NCBI GenBank assembly: GCA_003211335.1
Contig: QCTA01000043.1
Span: 1 to 6,054, forward strand
Direction of reading: 5' to 3'
Length of the DNA stretch: 6,054 bases
DNA from: Prochlorococcus sp. AG-670-O11
Lineage (GTDB): Bacteria; Cyanobacteriota; Cyanobacteriia; PCC-6307; Cyanobiaceae
Shown here: piece after piece, positions 1-6,054 of the stretch
How positions within the stretch are numbered: position 1 is the stretch's first letter
Layout of the letters: each line of letters opens with the position of its first letter
Position numbers and translations under genes: made by a program
Notes under the pieces: model-generated
What the model was told of the DNA's origin: nothing
Databases searched by the model: none
Seen by the model: the letters and a program-made list of their open reading frames with translations, nothing else

Positions 1-1188
1 GAGGTTCTTTCACCTAATGGTCCTGACGAGCCTTGGCCAAACACTTATGGGATCTGGGGAAAGGAAGTAGATCAACTTGGGCTTCAGGATTTACTTGAAT
101 ATAGGTGGAAAAATACCGTTAGTTTTTTTGGGCATGGTTCTCTTGAAGAACATCACTATGAGAATAAAGCAACTGAGCATTCCTTAGATTATGGATTATT
201 TGACAAGAAGAAATTACATAGTTACTGGTTAAATGAATGTAATAAGTCTCTAATTAAATGGCATGAGGGTTTTGCAGAGAAGATAAGCTTTGAGAAACAA
301 AAAAGTACTGTTACAACCAATGATGGTAAAACCTACTCAGCAAGACTAGTTGTAGATGCAACAGGATATGATCCTGTATTTCTAAAATTAAAATCATGTG
401 GACCATTAGCAGTCCAGACTTGTTACGGAATAGTAGGAAGTTTTAGCAAGCCACCACTAAAAAAAGGGCAATTTGTCTTAATGGATTATCGTAATGATCA
501 TTTAAATGAGGAGCAAAAAAAAGAACCACCTACTTTTCTTTATGCAATGGATATGGGAAATGGAAAGTATTTTCTTGAAGAGACTTCGCTTGGATTAGTA
601 AACCCTTTAACAATGGAGAATCTAAAAGAAAGGTTAGAAAAAAGACTTTCTTATAGAAACATCTCAATAACTAGCATGCAACATGAAGAACTTGGTTTGT
701 TTTTACCCATGAATATGCCTATCCCAGACTTTAAACAACAAGTACTAGGGTACGGTGGTGCAGCTTCAATGGTTCACCCAGCATCAGGATATCTAATTGG
801 TAATGTTTTAAGGAGAGCTCCACTAGTGGCAAAAGCTATATCAACTGCAATGAATGATAAGAAATTAAGTACTTATCATATTGCTAGAAAAGGCTGGGAG
901 AGTTTATGGCCTAAAGAATTAATAAGAAAGAAATCAATCTACCAATTTGGTTTAGAAAAACTTATGAGATTCGATGAAAAACTATTAAGAGAATTTTTTG
1001 GTAGTTTCTTTAAATTACCTAAAACTCAGTGGTATGGATTTCTGACTGATACATTATCATTAAGAGAAATAGTGTATGCAATGTGCATAATGTTTATAAG
1101 GGCCCCTTGGAGTGTAAAAAAAGGGTTAATGATTATGCACGGTAAAGAACTAAGAATGTTGTTGAGGATAGTTTTACCAAATATATAA
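1..1188 (+). CDS. crtL: Lycopene cyclase, CrtL family, probably epsilon type (crtL-e/crtL2); 5' end cut by window
   Basis: FAD-dependent cyclase that closes the ionone rings of lycopene, leading to alpha/beta-carotene and zeaxanthin at the thylakoid membrane. The frame is open from base 1, giving 395 codons. With a usual length of about 410-430 residues, only the N-terminal FAD-binding glycine motif is missing. Family marks in order: WPNTYGIW near residues 16-23, matching WPNNYGVW of plant and cyanobacterial cyclases; VVDATG near bases 349-366; QTCYGIVG near 415-438; MDYRN at 481-495; the FLEET motif with the catalytic glutamate near 571-585; and GGAASMVHPASGY near 754-795. An ATG at 481 lies inside the MDYR motif and is not the true start. 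Prochlorococcus carries beta and epsilon paralogues. I favour epsilon only because the gene lies close to pcbA, as I recall for this genus; the residues alone do not settle ring specificity. The SDR gene follows after 14 bases. Confidence 0.9.
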   Translation, partial: EVLSPNGPDEPWPNTYGIWGKEVDQLGLQDLLEYRWKNTVSFFGHGSLEEHHYENKATEHSLDYGLFDKKKLHSYWLNECNKSLIKWHEGFAEKISFEKQKSTVTTNDGKTYSARLVVDATGYDPVFLKLKSCGPLAVQTCYGIVGSFSKPPLKKGQFVLMDYRNDHLNEEQKKEPPTFLYAMDMGNGKYFLEETSLGLVNPLTMENLKERLEKRLSYRNISITSMQHEELGLFLPMNMPIPDFKQQVLGYGGAASMVHPASGYLIGNVLRRAPLVAKAISTAMNDKKLSTYHIARKGWESLWPKELIRKKSIYQFGLEKLMRFDEKLLREFFGSFFKLPKTQWYGFLTDTLSLREIVYAMCIMFIRAPWSVKKGLMIMHGKELRMLLRIVLPNI

Positions 1189-1202
1189 TTAAAAAATTAA
1201 AA

Positions 1203-1910
1203 ATGAGAACTATTTTGATAAGCGGAGCTAGTAGCGGGATTGGACTAAATATTGCACATAAAGAACTAAAAGCAGGAAATAGAATTAGTATTGGGCTAAG
1301 AGATTTAGAGTCTGTTAAAGGAAGCGTTATTGATCCTAATAATTGGACAAATAAAAAAATACTCCTAAATAAATATGATGCATTAGATAAATTTTCCGCC
1401 AAAGAGTGGGTAGAAAATACAGTTAGTAAATTTGGAGGTTTTGATACTTTAATAAATTGTTCTGGAGTCCTTTCAAAAGTTCCTTTTTTATATAAAGATG
1501 GGGATGAAGAAGAGATCTTAAATACTTTTAATATAAATTTTTTAGCCATTTGGCATTTATGCAGACTTTCCTGGAAATACTTAAGTCAATCAAATAATGG
1601 AAGAATTATCGTTTTAGTGTCAATGAGTGGCAAAAGGTCCAAGGGAGATTTAGCAGCATATTCCTCATCGAAATTCGCTTTAATGAGTCTTTGTCAAACA
1701 ATGAAGAATAAAGGTTGGGAAGAAAATATTAGAGTTTCTGCTATTTGTCCTAGTTGGGTTAATACAAAAATGGCTAAGGGAATATCATCATTAGAAAAGT
1801 CAAAAATGACTCAACCAGAGGATATAGCCGAAATATGTTCTACAATTCTGAAATTACCAATGCAGTCAGTTCCATTTGAAATAGCCTTAAATTGTAATTA
1901 TGAAATTTAA
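1203..1910 (+). CDS. Short-chain dehydrogenase/reductase (classical SDR), substrate unknown
   Basis: NAD(P)-dependent oxidoreductase of the SDR superfamily, 235 residues (classical SDRs run about 250), soluble, with a single Rossmann domain. Visible motifs: cofactor-binding GASSGIG at residues 8-14; a probable adenine-ring Asp at 59; NCSG at 85-88 in place of the usual NNAG; active-site Asn112; catalytic Ser140 exactly 13 residues before Tyr153; the YSSSK catalytic box at 153-157; and the PSWVNTKM segment at 183-190 that follows beta-strand 6. All four catalytic residues are present, so it should be active. Arg33 after strand 2 may hint at NADP(H). The ATG at 1203 starts six residues before the glycine motif, which fits. 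No Shine-Dalgarno site is seen. It lies 14 bases after the lycopene cyclase and is probably in the same transcript. A role in carotenoid metabolism is only a guess from position. Its stop overlaps that of the convergent gene. Confidence 0.9.
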   Translation: MRTILISGASSGIGLNIAHKELKAGNRISIGLRDLESVKGSVIDPNNWTNKKILLNKYDALDKFSAKEWVENTVSKFGGFDTLINCSGVLSKVPFLYKDGDEEEILNTFNINFLAIWHLCRLSWKYLSQSNNGRIIVLVSMSGKRSKGDLAAYSSSKFALMSLCQTMKNKGWEENIRVSAICPSWVNTKMAKGISSLEKSKMTQPEDIAEICSTILKLPMQSVPFEIALNCNYEI

Positions 1911-2449
1911 TTTAGTCTGAACATTACAAAAGCCATTGTTATCATCGCAATAGCTATAAAAAAACCTTTTATTCGATTCGTTAATAATGAAAATAGAGAT
2001 AAATCATCAGAAAAATAACCTCCAAAACTACCTGTTAGAAACAAAATTATCATAGGTATCGATGCAAAACCGAATGAATAGGAAATATTTCTTAAAAATC
2101 CAACATTAAAGTAATTAAGAATTAAAAAATTTGATCCAAATAATAAAAAGGATGCAAATAAAGTTATGGAGACCTCAGCATCAAGTGTATGCGGTAAATT
2201 CCCTTTAAAGTCAAATTGTTTTTTACATTCAGATAGTTGTCTTTTATTGAGCTTCAAATATCCAGTTTCAGGAATTCTTTGGGATTTATATTTTCTCAAT
2301 AACCTAGCTTCAAGTGTTTCAGGTTCTTTAGTCATGATGGAAGTTAGTAATTCATCTGGTTTGAGTTTTTTAATTTTCTTATCAAGATTATCTGCCTTAC
2401 CAATACGATAAAGATCTCCAACTCTTATGAGGTAAACATATCCCGCCAT
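1907..2449 (-). CDS. GIY-YIG/T5orf172-like domain protein with C-terminal membrane segments, function unknown
   Basis: 180 residues in two parts. Residues 2-72 resemble the GIY-YIG superfamily branch called T5orf172/Mug113: GYVYLIR at 3-9, YRIGKADNL at 14-22, then LEARLLRKYKSQRI at 46-59 followed by GYLKL at 63-67 where relatives often have GEWF-L. When YRIGKADNLDKK is laid on I-TevI VYVGSAKDFEKR, the catalytic Arg falls on Lys25, while Glu47 may be the metal-binding Glu. Nuclease activity is therefore doubtful. Residues 93-113, about 122-142 and 160-177 are hydrophobic and look like three membrane helices, so the N-terminal domain is probably tethered to a membrane. The ATG at 2449 places the GYVYLIR strand at the very N-terminus, as expected. 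It is divergent from the GST-like gene and convergent with the SDR gene. Domain assignment is by eye and the function is not known. Confidence 0.8.
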   Translation of the reverse strand: MAGYVYLIRVGDLYRIGKADNLDKKIKKLKPDELLTSIMTKEPETLEARLLRKYKSQRIPETGYLKLNKRQLSECKKQFDFKGNLPHTLDAEVSITLFASFLLFGSNFLILNYFNVGFLRNISYSFGFASIPMIILFLTGSFGGYFSDDLSLFSLLTNRIKGFFIAIAMITMAFVMFRLN

Positions 2450-2522
2450 TTTCGATGTAAAATTAAGGTTATTCCTATGTAGATAATACTAAAATAATCA
2501 AAAAAATTTTATTTTTTTACAA
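2450..2522. promoter_or_regulatory. Divergent promoter region with overlapping -10-like boxes
   Basis: This 73-base gap separates two genes read outward, so it should hold both promoters. A single A+T block at 2482-2488 reads GATAAT on the plus strand (35 bases before the ATG at 2523) and TATTAT on the minus strand (33 bases before the ATG at 2449). No good -35 box is visible at the right distance in either direction. No Shine-Dalgarno sequence precedes either start. The region is inferred from gene layout; the exact boxes are tentative. Confidence 0.4.
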
Positions 2523-3182
2523 ATGACAACAGATATTTTATATTCATTTCGTAGATGTCCATATGCAATTCGAGTTAGATGGGCATTATTAATTTGCGAA
2601 CTCAAAGTAGAAATAAGAGAAGTTGATTTAAAAAATAAGCCCATCGAATTCATAAATAAATCAAGTACAAAAACTGTTCCGATTTTAATAAAAAAAAATA
2701 ATGAAGTCATAGAGGAAAGTTTAGACATCATAATCTGGGCACTTACAGAATCAGAAAAGGAAAATATTAAGAAATTTTATAATCCCAAAAATAAAGAGGA
2801 AGAAATTTTAGAGATTATTTCTGAAAATGATAATAGTTTTAAATATCATTTAGATCGTTTTAAATATTCTGCAAGATTTAATGCTAGCGAAGAAGATTAT
2901 CATTTTTATGAAGCTACTAAATTCATAAAAAAATGGAATAAAATCCTTACAAATAATAGATGGATAATTGGAGATAAACCTTCGATTTCGGATTGGTGTA
3001 TTTGGCCATTTGTAAGGCAATTTAAAATTGCTTGTGAAAGCCAAAAAAAAACAAATTATTTTGATGATCCTATAAAAGAATGGTTAACATATTTTGAAAA
3101 CCATCAACATTTTAAAAAGTTAATGCATAAATATGATCAATGGGATCCATCAACTAAAAAAGATTATTTCCCTTTTGACTAG
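2523..3182 (+). CDS. Glutathione S-transferase-like protein
   Basis: 219-residue soluble protein with the two-domain GST layout. The N-terminal thioredoxin-like fold (about residues 3-75) has a first strand and helix reading LYSFRRCPYAIRVRWAL, with Cys12-Pro13-Tyr14 in the active-site position, the cis-proline motif TVP at 51-53, and Glu65-Ser66, the usual pair contacting the glutathione gamma-glutamyl group. The C-terminal half (about 90-205) is helical and carries the GST folding motif GDKPSISDW at 150-158, with the N-capping box Ser154/Asp157 at the start of helix 6. Length is normal for the family. A Cys at the N-terminal active site suggests omega/beta-like thiol transferase or glutathionyl reductase chemistry rather than classical conjugation, but this is inferred. 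The ATG at 2523 gives the expected very short lead into strand 1. It is transcribed alone and ends in a 4-base overlap with the convergent gene. The real substrate is unknown. Confidence 0.85.
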   Translation: MTTDILYSFRRCPYAIRVRWALLICELKVEIREVDLKNKPIEFINKSSTKTVPILIKKNNEVIEESLDIIIWALTESEKENIKKFYNPKNKEEEILEIISENDNSFKYHLDRFKYSARFNASEEDYHFYEATKFIKKWNKILTNNRWIIGDKPSISDWCIWPFVRQFKIACESQKKTNYFDDPIKEWLTYFENHQHFKKLMHKYDQWDPSTKKDYFPFD

Positions 3183-3436
3183 TTATCAAGCAATTTTCTT
3201 TTTTCAATAATTCTTGCTAATTCTAAAAAATATCCTGCAGTTCTAAATTTTCCTATATTTTTTTCTTTAAATTCAACGTCGCTTCTAATTTCAGCAGTTT
3301 CGGCCATAATTAAATCCAGTTCATTAAATCCAAGACTATACAATTCTCCAAGTTCAATCTCTCTTCCAAGCAAGTGACTCCTAAACCATTTTTCTTTATT
3401 TTCTTGAGGAGGAATTTCATACGGTGTGTGGGACAT
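3179..3436 (-). CDS. Small conserved-looking soluble protein of unknown function
   Basis: 85 residues; I do not recognise a named family. It is rich in Glu, Lys and Arg, has no signal peptide or membrane helix, and looks mostly alpha-helical. There is a proline-containing N-terminus (YEIPP at 6-10), then probable helices from about residue 24 to 49 and 65 to 82. An aromatic KWFRSHLLGREIELGEL segment (about 16-32) would be a useful search probe. It counts as real because it fills the gap between two genes with the tight spacing typical of this genome, begins with ATG, and has balanced composition. It lies 37 bases downstream of the symporter on the same strand, so it may share its transcript, although a possible promoter sits in that gap. 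Its TAG stop overlaps the TAG stop of the GST-like gene. Confidence 0.75.
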   Translation of the reverse strand: MSHTPYEIPPQENKEKWFRSHLLGREIELGELYSLGFNELDLIMAETAEIRSDVEFKEKNIGKFRTAGYFLELARIIEKRKLLDN

Positions 3437-3454
3437 TAATCAAGAAAAATATAT

Positions 3455-3483
3455 TTTATACTAACCTAACTTATTATTGGTAA
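3455..3483 (-). promoter_or_regulatory. Possible promoter for the 85-residue gene
   Basis: Read on the minus strand, a TATAAA box at 3460-3455 stands 18 bases before the ATG, with TTACCA at 3483-3478 (4 of 6 matches to TTGACA) 17 bases further upstream, inside the end of the symporter gene. Spacing is right for a sigma-70 type promoter. In DNA this A+T-rich such matches are common by chance, so this is only a candidate; read-through from the symporter would also explain expression. Confidence 0.3.
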
Positions 3484-4847
3484 CTTGTAGAAAACCTTTT
3501 ATTAAATAAGAATGCAACCAAAATAGTAAAAAGAGTTATTGATGCACAAATCTCTGTCCAATAATCTAATCCTATTTTTGAGATCATTAATGGCGCTAAT
3601 ACTGTAAAAAATCCTCCTGATAAGATTAACTGAGCAAAAAGTTGCTTTGATGTAAAAATAGGAAGTGTTTTAGAAATATTTTTTGGATCTGCGAGTCTTA
3701 AAAGAAGTAATCCAGATGCAACTACTCCAGTTGAATTTCCAAACTCTATTAAACTTCTCTCAAACCAGTGTTTTTCAAATACAAAGTATGCGAAATAAGA
3801 AATACAAATTAAATTCCAAATCAAACCAAAAATAGTAAGTACCAAAATCAATCTCCAATTATCAAAAACAGTAGCAATATCTAAACTTGCCATTGCTGTA
3901 AAAATTAATAAATCTGTGGACAAGATGCCAATTTCTCTTTGAAGAAGATTAGATATAAATTCTGTATTATTGGTTTTTTCTAAGATATATCTAATCAAAA
4001 GTGATCCTATAAGAATAAGTGGGAATACAGGAAGTGATAAAATGACTTCTTTTGAGAATTCACCAAAATAGTTTGAAATATACCTTAAAAGGTTAAGTAA
4101 CAAGACCCCAAAAGAAATTGCCAACCCTACAAAGCCAAGATTTATTAATAAAATTCTCAAATCTGAAAAAATGCTTATTTTCAGATTTGAAGTTTCATTA
4201 TCCGTTTTATCAACGATCTCCTCTGTATCTGAAATTCCTAAAGTTCTTCCTACAAAAATAAAAAGACTACCTAATAAGGAAGAGGACAAAAGGCCCATTG
4301 TAGCCATTGCAAGACCTAAGTCTAAGCCATCTGAGAATCCAAGTTTATTAAAACTTTCTCCAATGATAGATGCAGCACCATGCCCTCCTTCAAAACCAAC
4401 CTCTATTAAACATCCCATTAAGGGATTTGTTTCCATAGAAGGAGACAATAAGTATTTGACAACTAATCCTCCTACACAAAATTGACCAAAGCCCAATGAA
4501 AGAGCCAGCAAAAACTGATTGACAATAGGTCTAATCAAACCATTAATATTTGGAATTGGCCTACCCATCATTAATGTCGCAAACACTAGAGATAAGAGAG
4601 GAGTAGGAAAATTGCTCCAAACATTTGTAGTCTCCTTAGATAAAATGTTTATTAATCCAAAGGGACCTATCGATATTCCTACTATTCCAGAAATAACAGC
4701 TATGGGTAATCCAAATCTTTCTAGTTTAATAGCAAACTTAAATTTTCTTCCAAAAATTAAGAAAAAACTGATTACAAAAAATCCTAATAGACTTATTGGA
4801 AGAGAATTTGAGAAAATATTTTGATTCAGTAGGAGAGAAATATTCAA
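3474..4847 (-). CDS. gltS: Sodium/glutamate (carboxylate) symporter, GltS family, TTG start
   Basis: Inner-membrane carrier of the GltS (ESS) family, which takes up glutamate or a related carboxylate with Na+. 457 residues against about 400 for E. coli GltS, with roughly 11-12 hydrophobic helices. The family's two inverted repeats each carry a Gly-rich pore loop: GFEGGHGAAS at residues 151-160, equivalent to SGGHGTG of E. coli, and GNSTGVVASGLLLLRLADP at 370-388. A charged loop at about 204-225 separates the halves. The frame is bounded upstream by TAG at 4850-4848, directly followed by TTG at 4847, the likely start. The next Met codon is residue 93, which would remove the first two helices. 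No ATG at all occurs on this strand between the pcb terminator and 4847. It ends in two tandem TAA codons. Substrate is inferred from the family; the LRLADP-type second loop is a divergent subgroup whose substrate may differ. Confidence 0.85.
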   Translation of the reverse strand: MNISLLLNQNIFSNSLPISLLGFFVISFFLIFGRKFKFAIKLERFGLPIAVISGIVGISIGPFGLINILSKETTNVWSNFPTPLLSLVFATLMMGRPIPNINGLIRPIVNQFLLALSLGFGQFCVGGLVVKYLLSPSMETNPLMGCLIEVGFEGGHGAASIIGESFNKLGFSDGLDLGLAMATMGLLSSSLLGSLFIFVGRTLGISDTEEIVDKTDNETSNLKISIFSDLRILLINLGFVGLAISFGVLLLNLLRYISNYFGEFSKEVILSLPVFPLILIGSLLIRYILEKTNNTEFISNLLQREIGILSTDLLIFTAMASLDIATVFDNWRLILVLTIFGLIWNLICISYFAYFVFEKHWFERSLIEFGNSTGVVASGLLLLRLADPKNISKTLPIFTSKQLFAQLILSGGFFTVLAPLMISKIGLDYWTEICASITLFTILVAFLFNKRFSTSYQ

Positions 4848-4900
4848 CTATTTTAAACTTAATACTTTTCAAATCTAATTTAATAGATAAATTTTATCAA
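4848..4900 (-). promoter_or_regulatory. Leader and probable promoter of the symporter gene
   Basis: This stretch lies between the antenna-gene terminator and the symporter start, so a promoter is expected here. On the minus strand TTGATA (4900-4895, 5 of 6 matches to TTGACA) is followed by several weak -10-like runs, including TTAGAT at 4878-4873 and TATTAA at 4864-4859. Use of the last would leave an almost leaderless message. No Shine-Dalgarno sequence is present. The choice of boxes is uncertain. Confidence 0.3.
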
Positions 4901-4931
4901 ATAAAAAAAGGCCTCATTAATTGAGGCCTTT
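4901..4931 (-). terminator. Intrinsic terminator of pcbA
   Basis: A perfect 10-base-pair inverted repeat (arms 4907-4916 and 4922-4931, core GGCCTCA/TGAGGCC) has a 5-base loop. On the minus strand the stem runs directly into seven T residues and then an A+T tract, a textbook Rho-independent terminator. It lies 24 bases after the pcbA stop codon. Read on the plus strand the T tract is weak (TTTAAATATTT), so it is directional, serving pcbA. It isolates the highly expressed antenna gene from the symporter downstream. Confidence 0.9.
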
Positions 4932-4954
4932 AAATATTTATTAATAACTAAAAT

Positions 4955-6013
4955 TTAATCTTTAAGAGTAACAGTAGCACTATCAATGTTACTGATAGCA
5001 TTTGTAACTCTCTTAAAGTCAAATCCTAAGGCTCTTAGTGCATGCCATAGATGACCTTGAATAAAGAAGAAACCAAAGTAGTAATGAACATTTGCTAACC
5101 ATGCCCTTGATGTATAAACACCATCAGGAAGGTCAACAGTATCAATCCAATATGGAGATATACTGAATTTCAATTCAAGAGGTTCACCAAAAAACTCTAC
5201 AGGATAAACTGTTGTATTTGATGCACTCCAGAAGGCAGCAATAATTGCCATCCAACCAATGCCTGCTAAAGACCATGATAGAACTGCTTCTGCAGATAGA
5301 AGACCTTTACCTTTAAATTTGGTATATTCACCAACTTGCTTTGTAGCAATGTGCCAAGCACCACCTGTAATCAAGACAAACGCAAGGAAAGCATGACCTC
5401 CCATAACATCCTCTAAATCATCTATTAGTAGAAAATCTGTTTGATGATTCCAAATCTCAGCAAGATTTAGATCATACTCAACTTGTCTCACGGCACCAAT
5501 AGCTGGATCATAGACTCCATGAACTCTTGCCCATTCGACAAGCAGAATTACAGCAAATCCAAGAATAATTAAATGATGTCCAAGAATGAAAGTTAATTTA
5601 TCAGGATTATCCCATTCAATATTGAATTTCCTTGCCTTTGCAACTTCTGATTCTTCAAGATTTCCAGGCAGAAGAAGCGAGTGAAGTAATCCACCAGCCG
5701 CAAGTACCATAGAGGAAACCAAATGAACAATAGCTATTGCTAGTACAGGCTTGGTATCTCCCATCAGAACTCCATTAGCATCAAACCCTATTCCTAGGGT
5801 AGCCAAGTGAGGAAGTGCAATAAGAGGTTGTTGACCCATTGGGACACTGGGGTCAAATCTTGATAGTTCGAAAAGAGTGAAAGCACCTGCCCAAAAAACA
5901 ATTAACCCTGCATGAGCGACATGAGCAGCGATAAATTTTCCTGAGCGATTAGCTACACCTGAATTACCAGCCCACCATCCATAGGTGGTGTCTGGATTAC
6001 CATAGGTTTGCAT
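4955..6013 (-). CDS. pcbA: Divinyl chlorophyll a/b-binding light-harvesting antenna protein Pcb
   Basis: Thylakoid membrane antenna protein of the Pcb/IsiA/CP43 superfamily. It binds divinyl chlorophyll a and b and passes energy to the photosystems in Prochlorococcus and related prochlorophytes. 352 residues, typical of Pcb and IsiA, lacking the large lumenal loop between helices 5 and 6 found in CP43 (about 470 residues). The N-terminus [17 protein letters not shown] followed by [10 protein letters not shown] is a family signature. Six membrane helices lie near 27-50, 88-113, 139-161, 203-223, 241-262 and 307-329. Candidate chlorophyll-ligating histidines include 31, 34, 69, 97, 111, 146, 147, 207, 221, 310, 321 and 324. 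The ATG at 6013 fits the family N-terminus. Only 41 upstream bases are visible, with TATAAA and TATTCT as possible -10 boxes 29-36 bases before the ATG; no Shine-Dalgarno site is seen. A terminator follows. The suffix A assumes this is the main single-copy gene of a high-light strain. Confidence 0.95.
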   Translation of the reverse strand: MQTYGNPDTTYGWWAGNSGVANRSGKFIAAHVAHAGLIVFWAGAFTLFELSRFDPSVPMGQQPLIALPHLATLGIGFDANGVLMGDTKPVLAIAIVHLVSSMVLAAGGLLHSLLLPGNLEESEVAKARKFNIEWDNPDKLTFILGHHLIILGFAVILLVEWARVHGVYDPAIGAVRQVEYDLNLAEIWNHQTDFLLIDDLEDVMGGHAFLAFVLITGGAWHIATKQVGEYTKFKGKGLLSAEAVLSWSLAGIGWMAIIAAFWSASNTTVYPVEFFGEPLELKFSISPYWIDTVDLPDGVYTSRAWLANVHYYFGFFFIQGHLWHALRALGFDFKRVTNAISNIDSATVTLKD

Positions 6014-6054
6014 TTAGGAATTGATTAGCTTAAACGTTTTGAGAATACTTTATA

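Noticed and set aside
481..495. ATG at 481 as the start of a separate 235-residue gene
   Set aside because: The same frame is open without a stop back to base 1 and carries lycopene cyclase motifs upstream of 481; the ATG is the Met of the internal MDYR motif.
1133..1549. Minus-strand open frame crossing the cyclase-SDR junction
   Set aside because: It spans two well-supported plus-strand genes and encodes Ser/Leu/Phe-rich sequence typical of an antisense shadow in A+T-rich coding DNA.
1892..1929. 7-base inverted repeat TTGTAAT/ATTACAA straddling the shared stop of the convergent pair at 1907-1910
   Set aside because: The stem is short and A+T-rich with a 24-base loop and no adjacent T run, so it is not credible as a terminator and is easily due to chance.
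2166..2411. Plus-strand open frame inside the GIY-YIG-like gene
   Set aside because: The opposite strand has a recognisable domain and helices; this frame is Ser/Leu-rich with no recognisable feature.
2498..3044. Minus-strand open frames (2498-2731 and 2850-3044) opposite the GST-like gene
   Set aside because: They lie against clear GST motifs and show Phe/Ile/Ser-rich shadow composition.
4171..4824. Two open frames on the plus strand (4171-4485 and 4519-4824) opposite the symporter gene
   Set aside because: They mirror the low-complexity hydrophobic codons of the real minus-strand gene, encode Pro/Lys/Ile-rich sequence with no domain, and have no promoter or start signal of their own.
1..6054. 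Mobile element, CRISPR, phage or defence island
   Set aside because: No repeats, transposase, integrase, tRNA end or spacer pattern was seen; the genes and spacing look like core picocyanobacterial chromosome. The GIY-YIG-like gene alone is not enough to claim a mobile origin.

Overview
The window reads as chromosomal DNA of a marine picocyanobacterium, most likely Prochlorococcus, probably of the low-G+C high-light type. The main evidence is a complete Pcb divinyl-chlorophyll a/b antenna gene at the right end. Supporting this are a plant-type lycopene cyclase at the left end, very A+T-rich DNA, intergenic gaps of 14 to about 110 bases, and no clear Shine-Dalgarno sites. From memory, pcbA and the epsilon-type lycopene cyclase gene lie a few genes apart in high-light Prochlorococcus. 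This matches the layout here, but I could not check it by search.

Layout. Bases 1-1188 (+): lycopene cyclase, missing only its extreme N-terminus because the window cuts it. Bases 1203-1910 (+): a short-chain dehydrogenase/reductase, 14 bases downstream and probably co-transcribed. Bases 1907-2449 (-): a small protein with a degenerate GIY-YIG/T5orf172-like N-terminus and a three-helix membrane tail. Bases 2450-2522: a 73-base divergent promoter gap. Bases 2523-3182 (+): a glutathione S-transferase-like protein. Bases 3179-3436 (-): an 85-residue protein of unknown function. Bases 3474-4847 (-): a GltS-family sodium/carboxylate symporter that appears to start at TTG. Bases 4901-4931: a strong intrinsic terminator for the antenna gene. 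Bases 4955-6013 (-): pcbA. No stretch over 300 bases lacks a gene.

Functional picture. The two ends concern pigments: Pcb binds divinyl chlorophylls around the photosystems, and the cyclase makes the rings of alpha/beta-carotene and zeaxanthin. The genes between them are small soluble or membrane functions with no obvious common pathway. I see no mobile element, CRISPR array, tRNA, rRNA or riboswitch. This looks like ordinary streamlined core genome. The points most worth a second look are the GIY-YIG-like/membrane fusion, the two convergent gene pairs whose stop codons share a 4-base palindrome, and the non-ATG start of the symporter.
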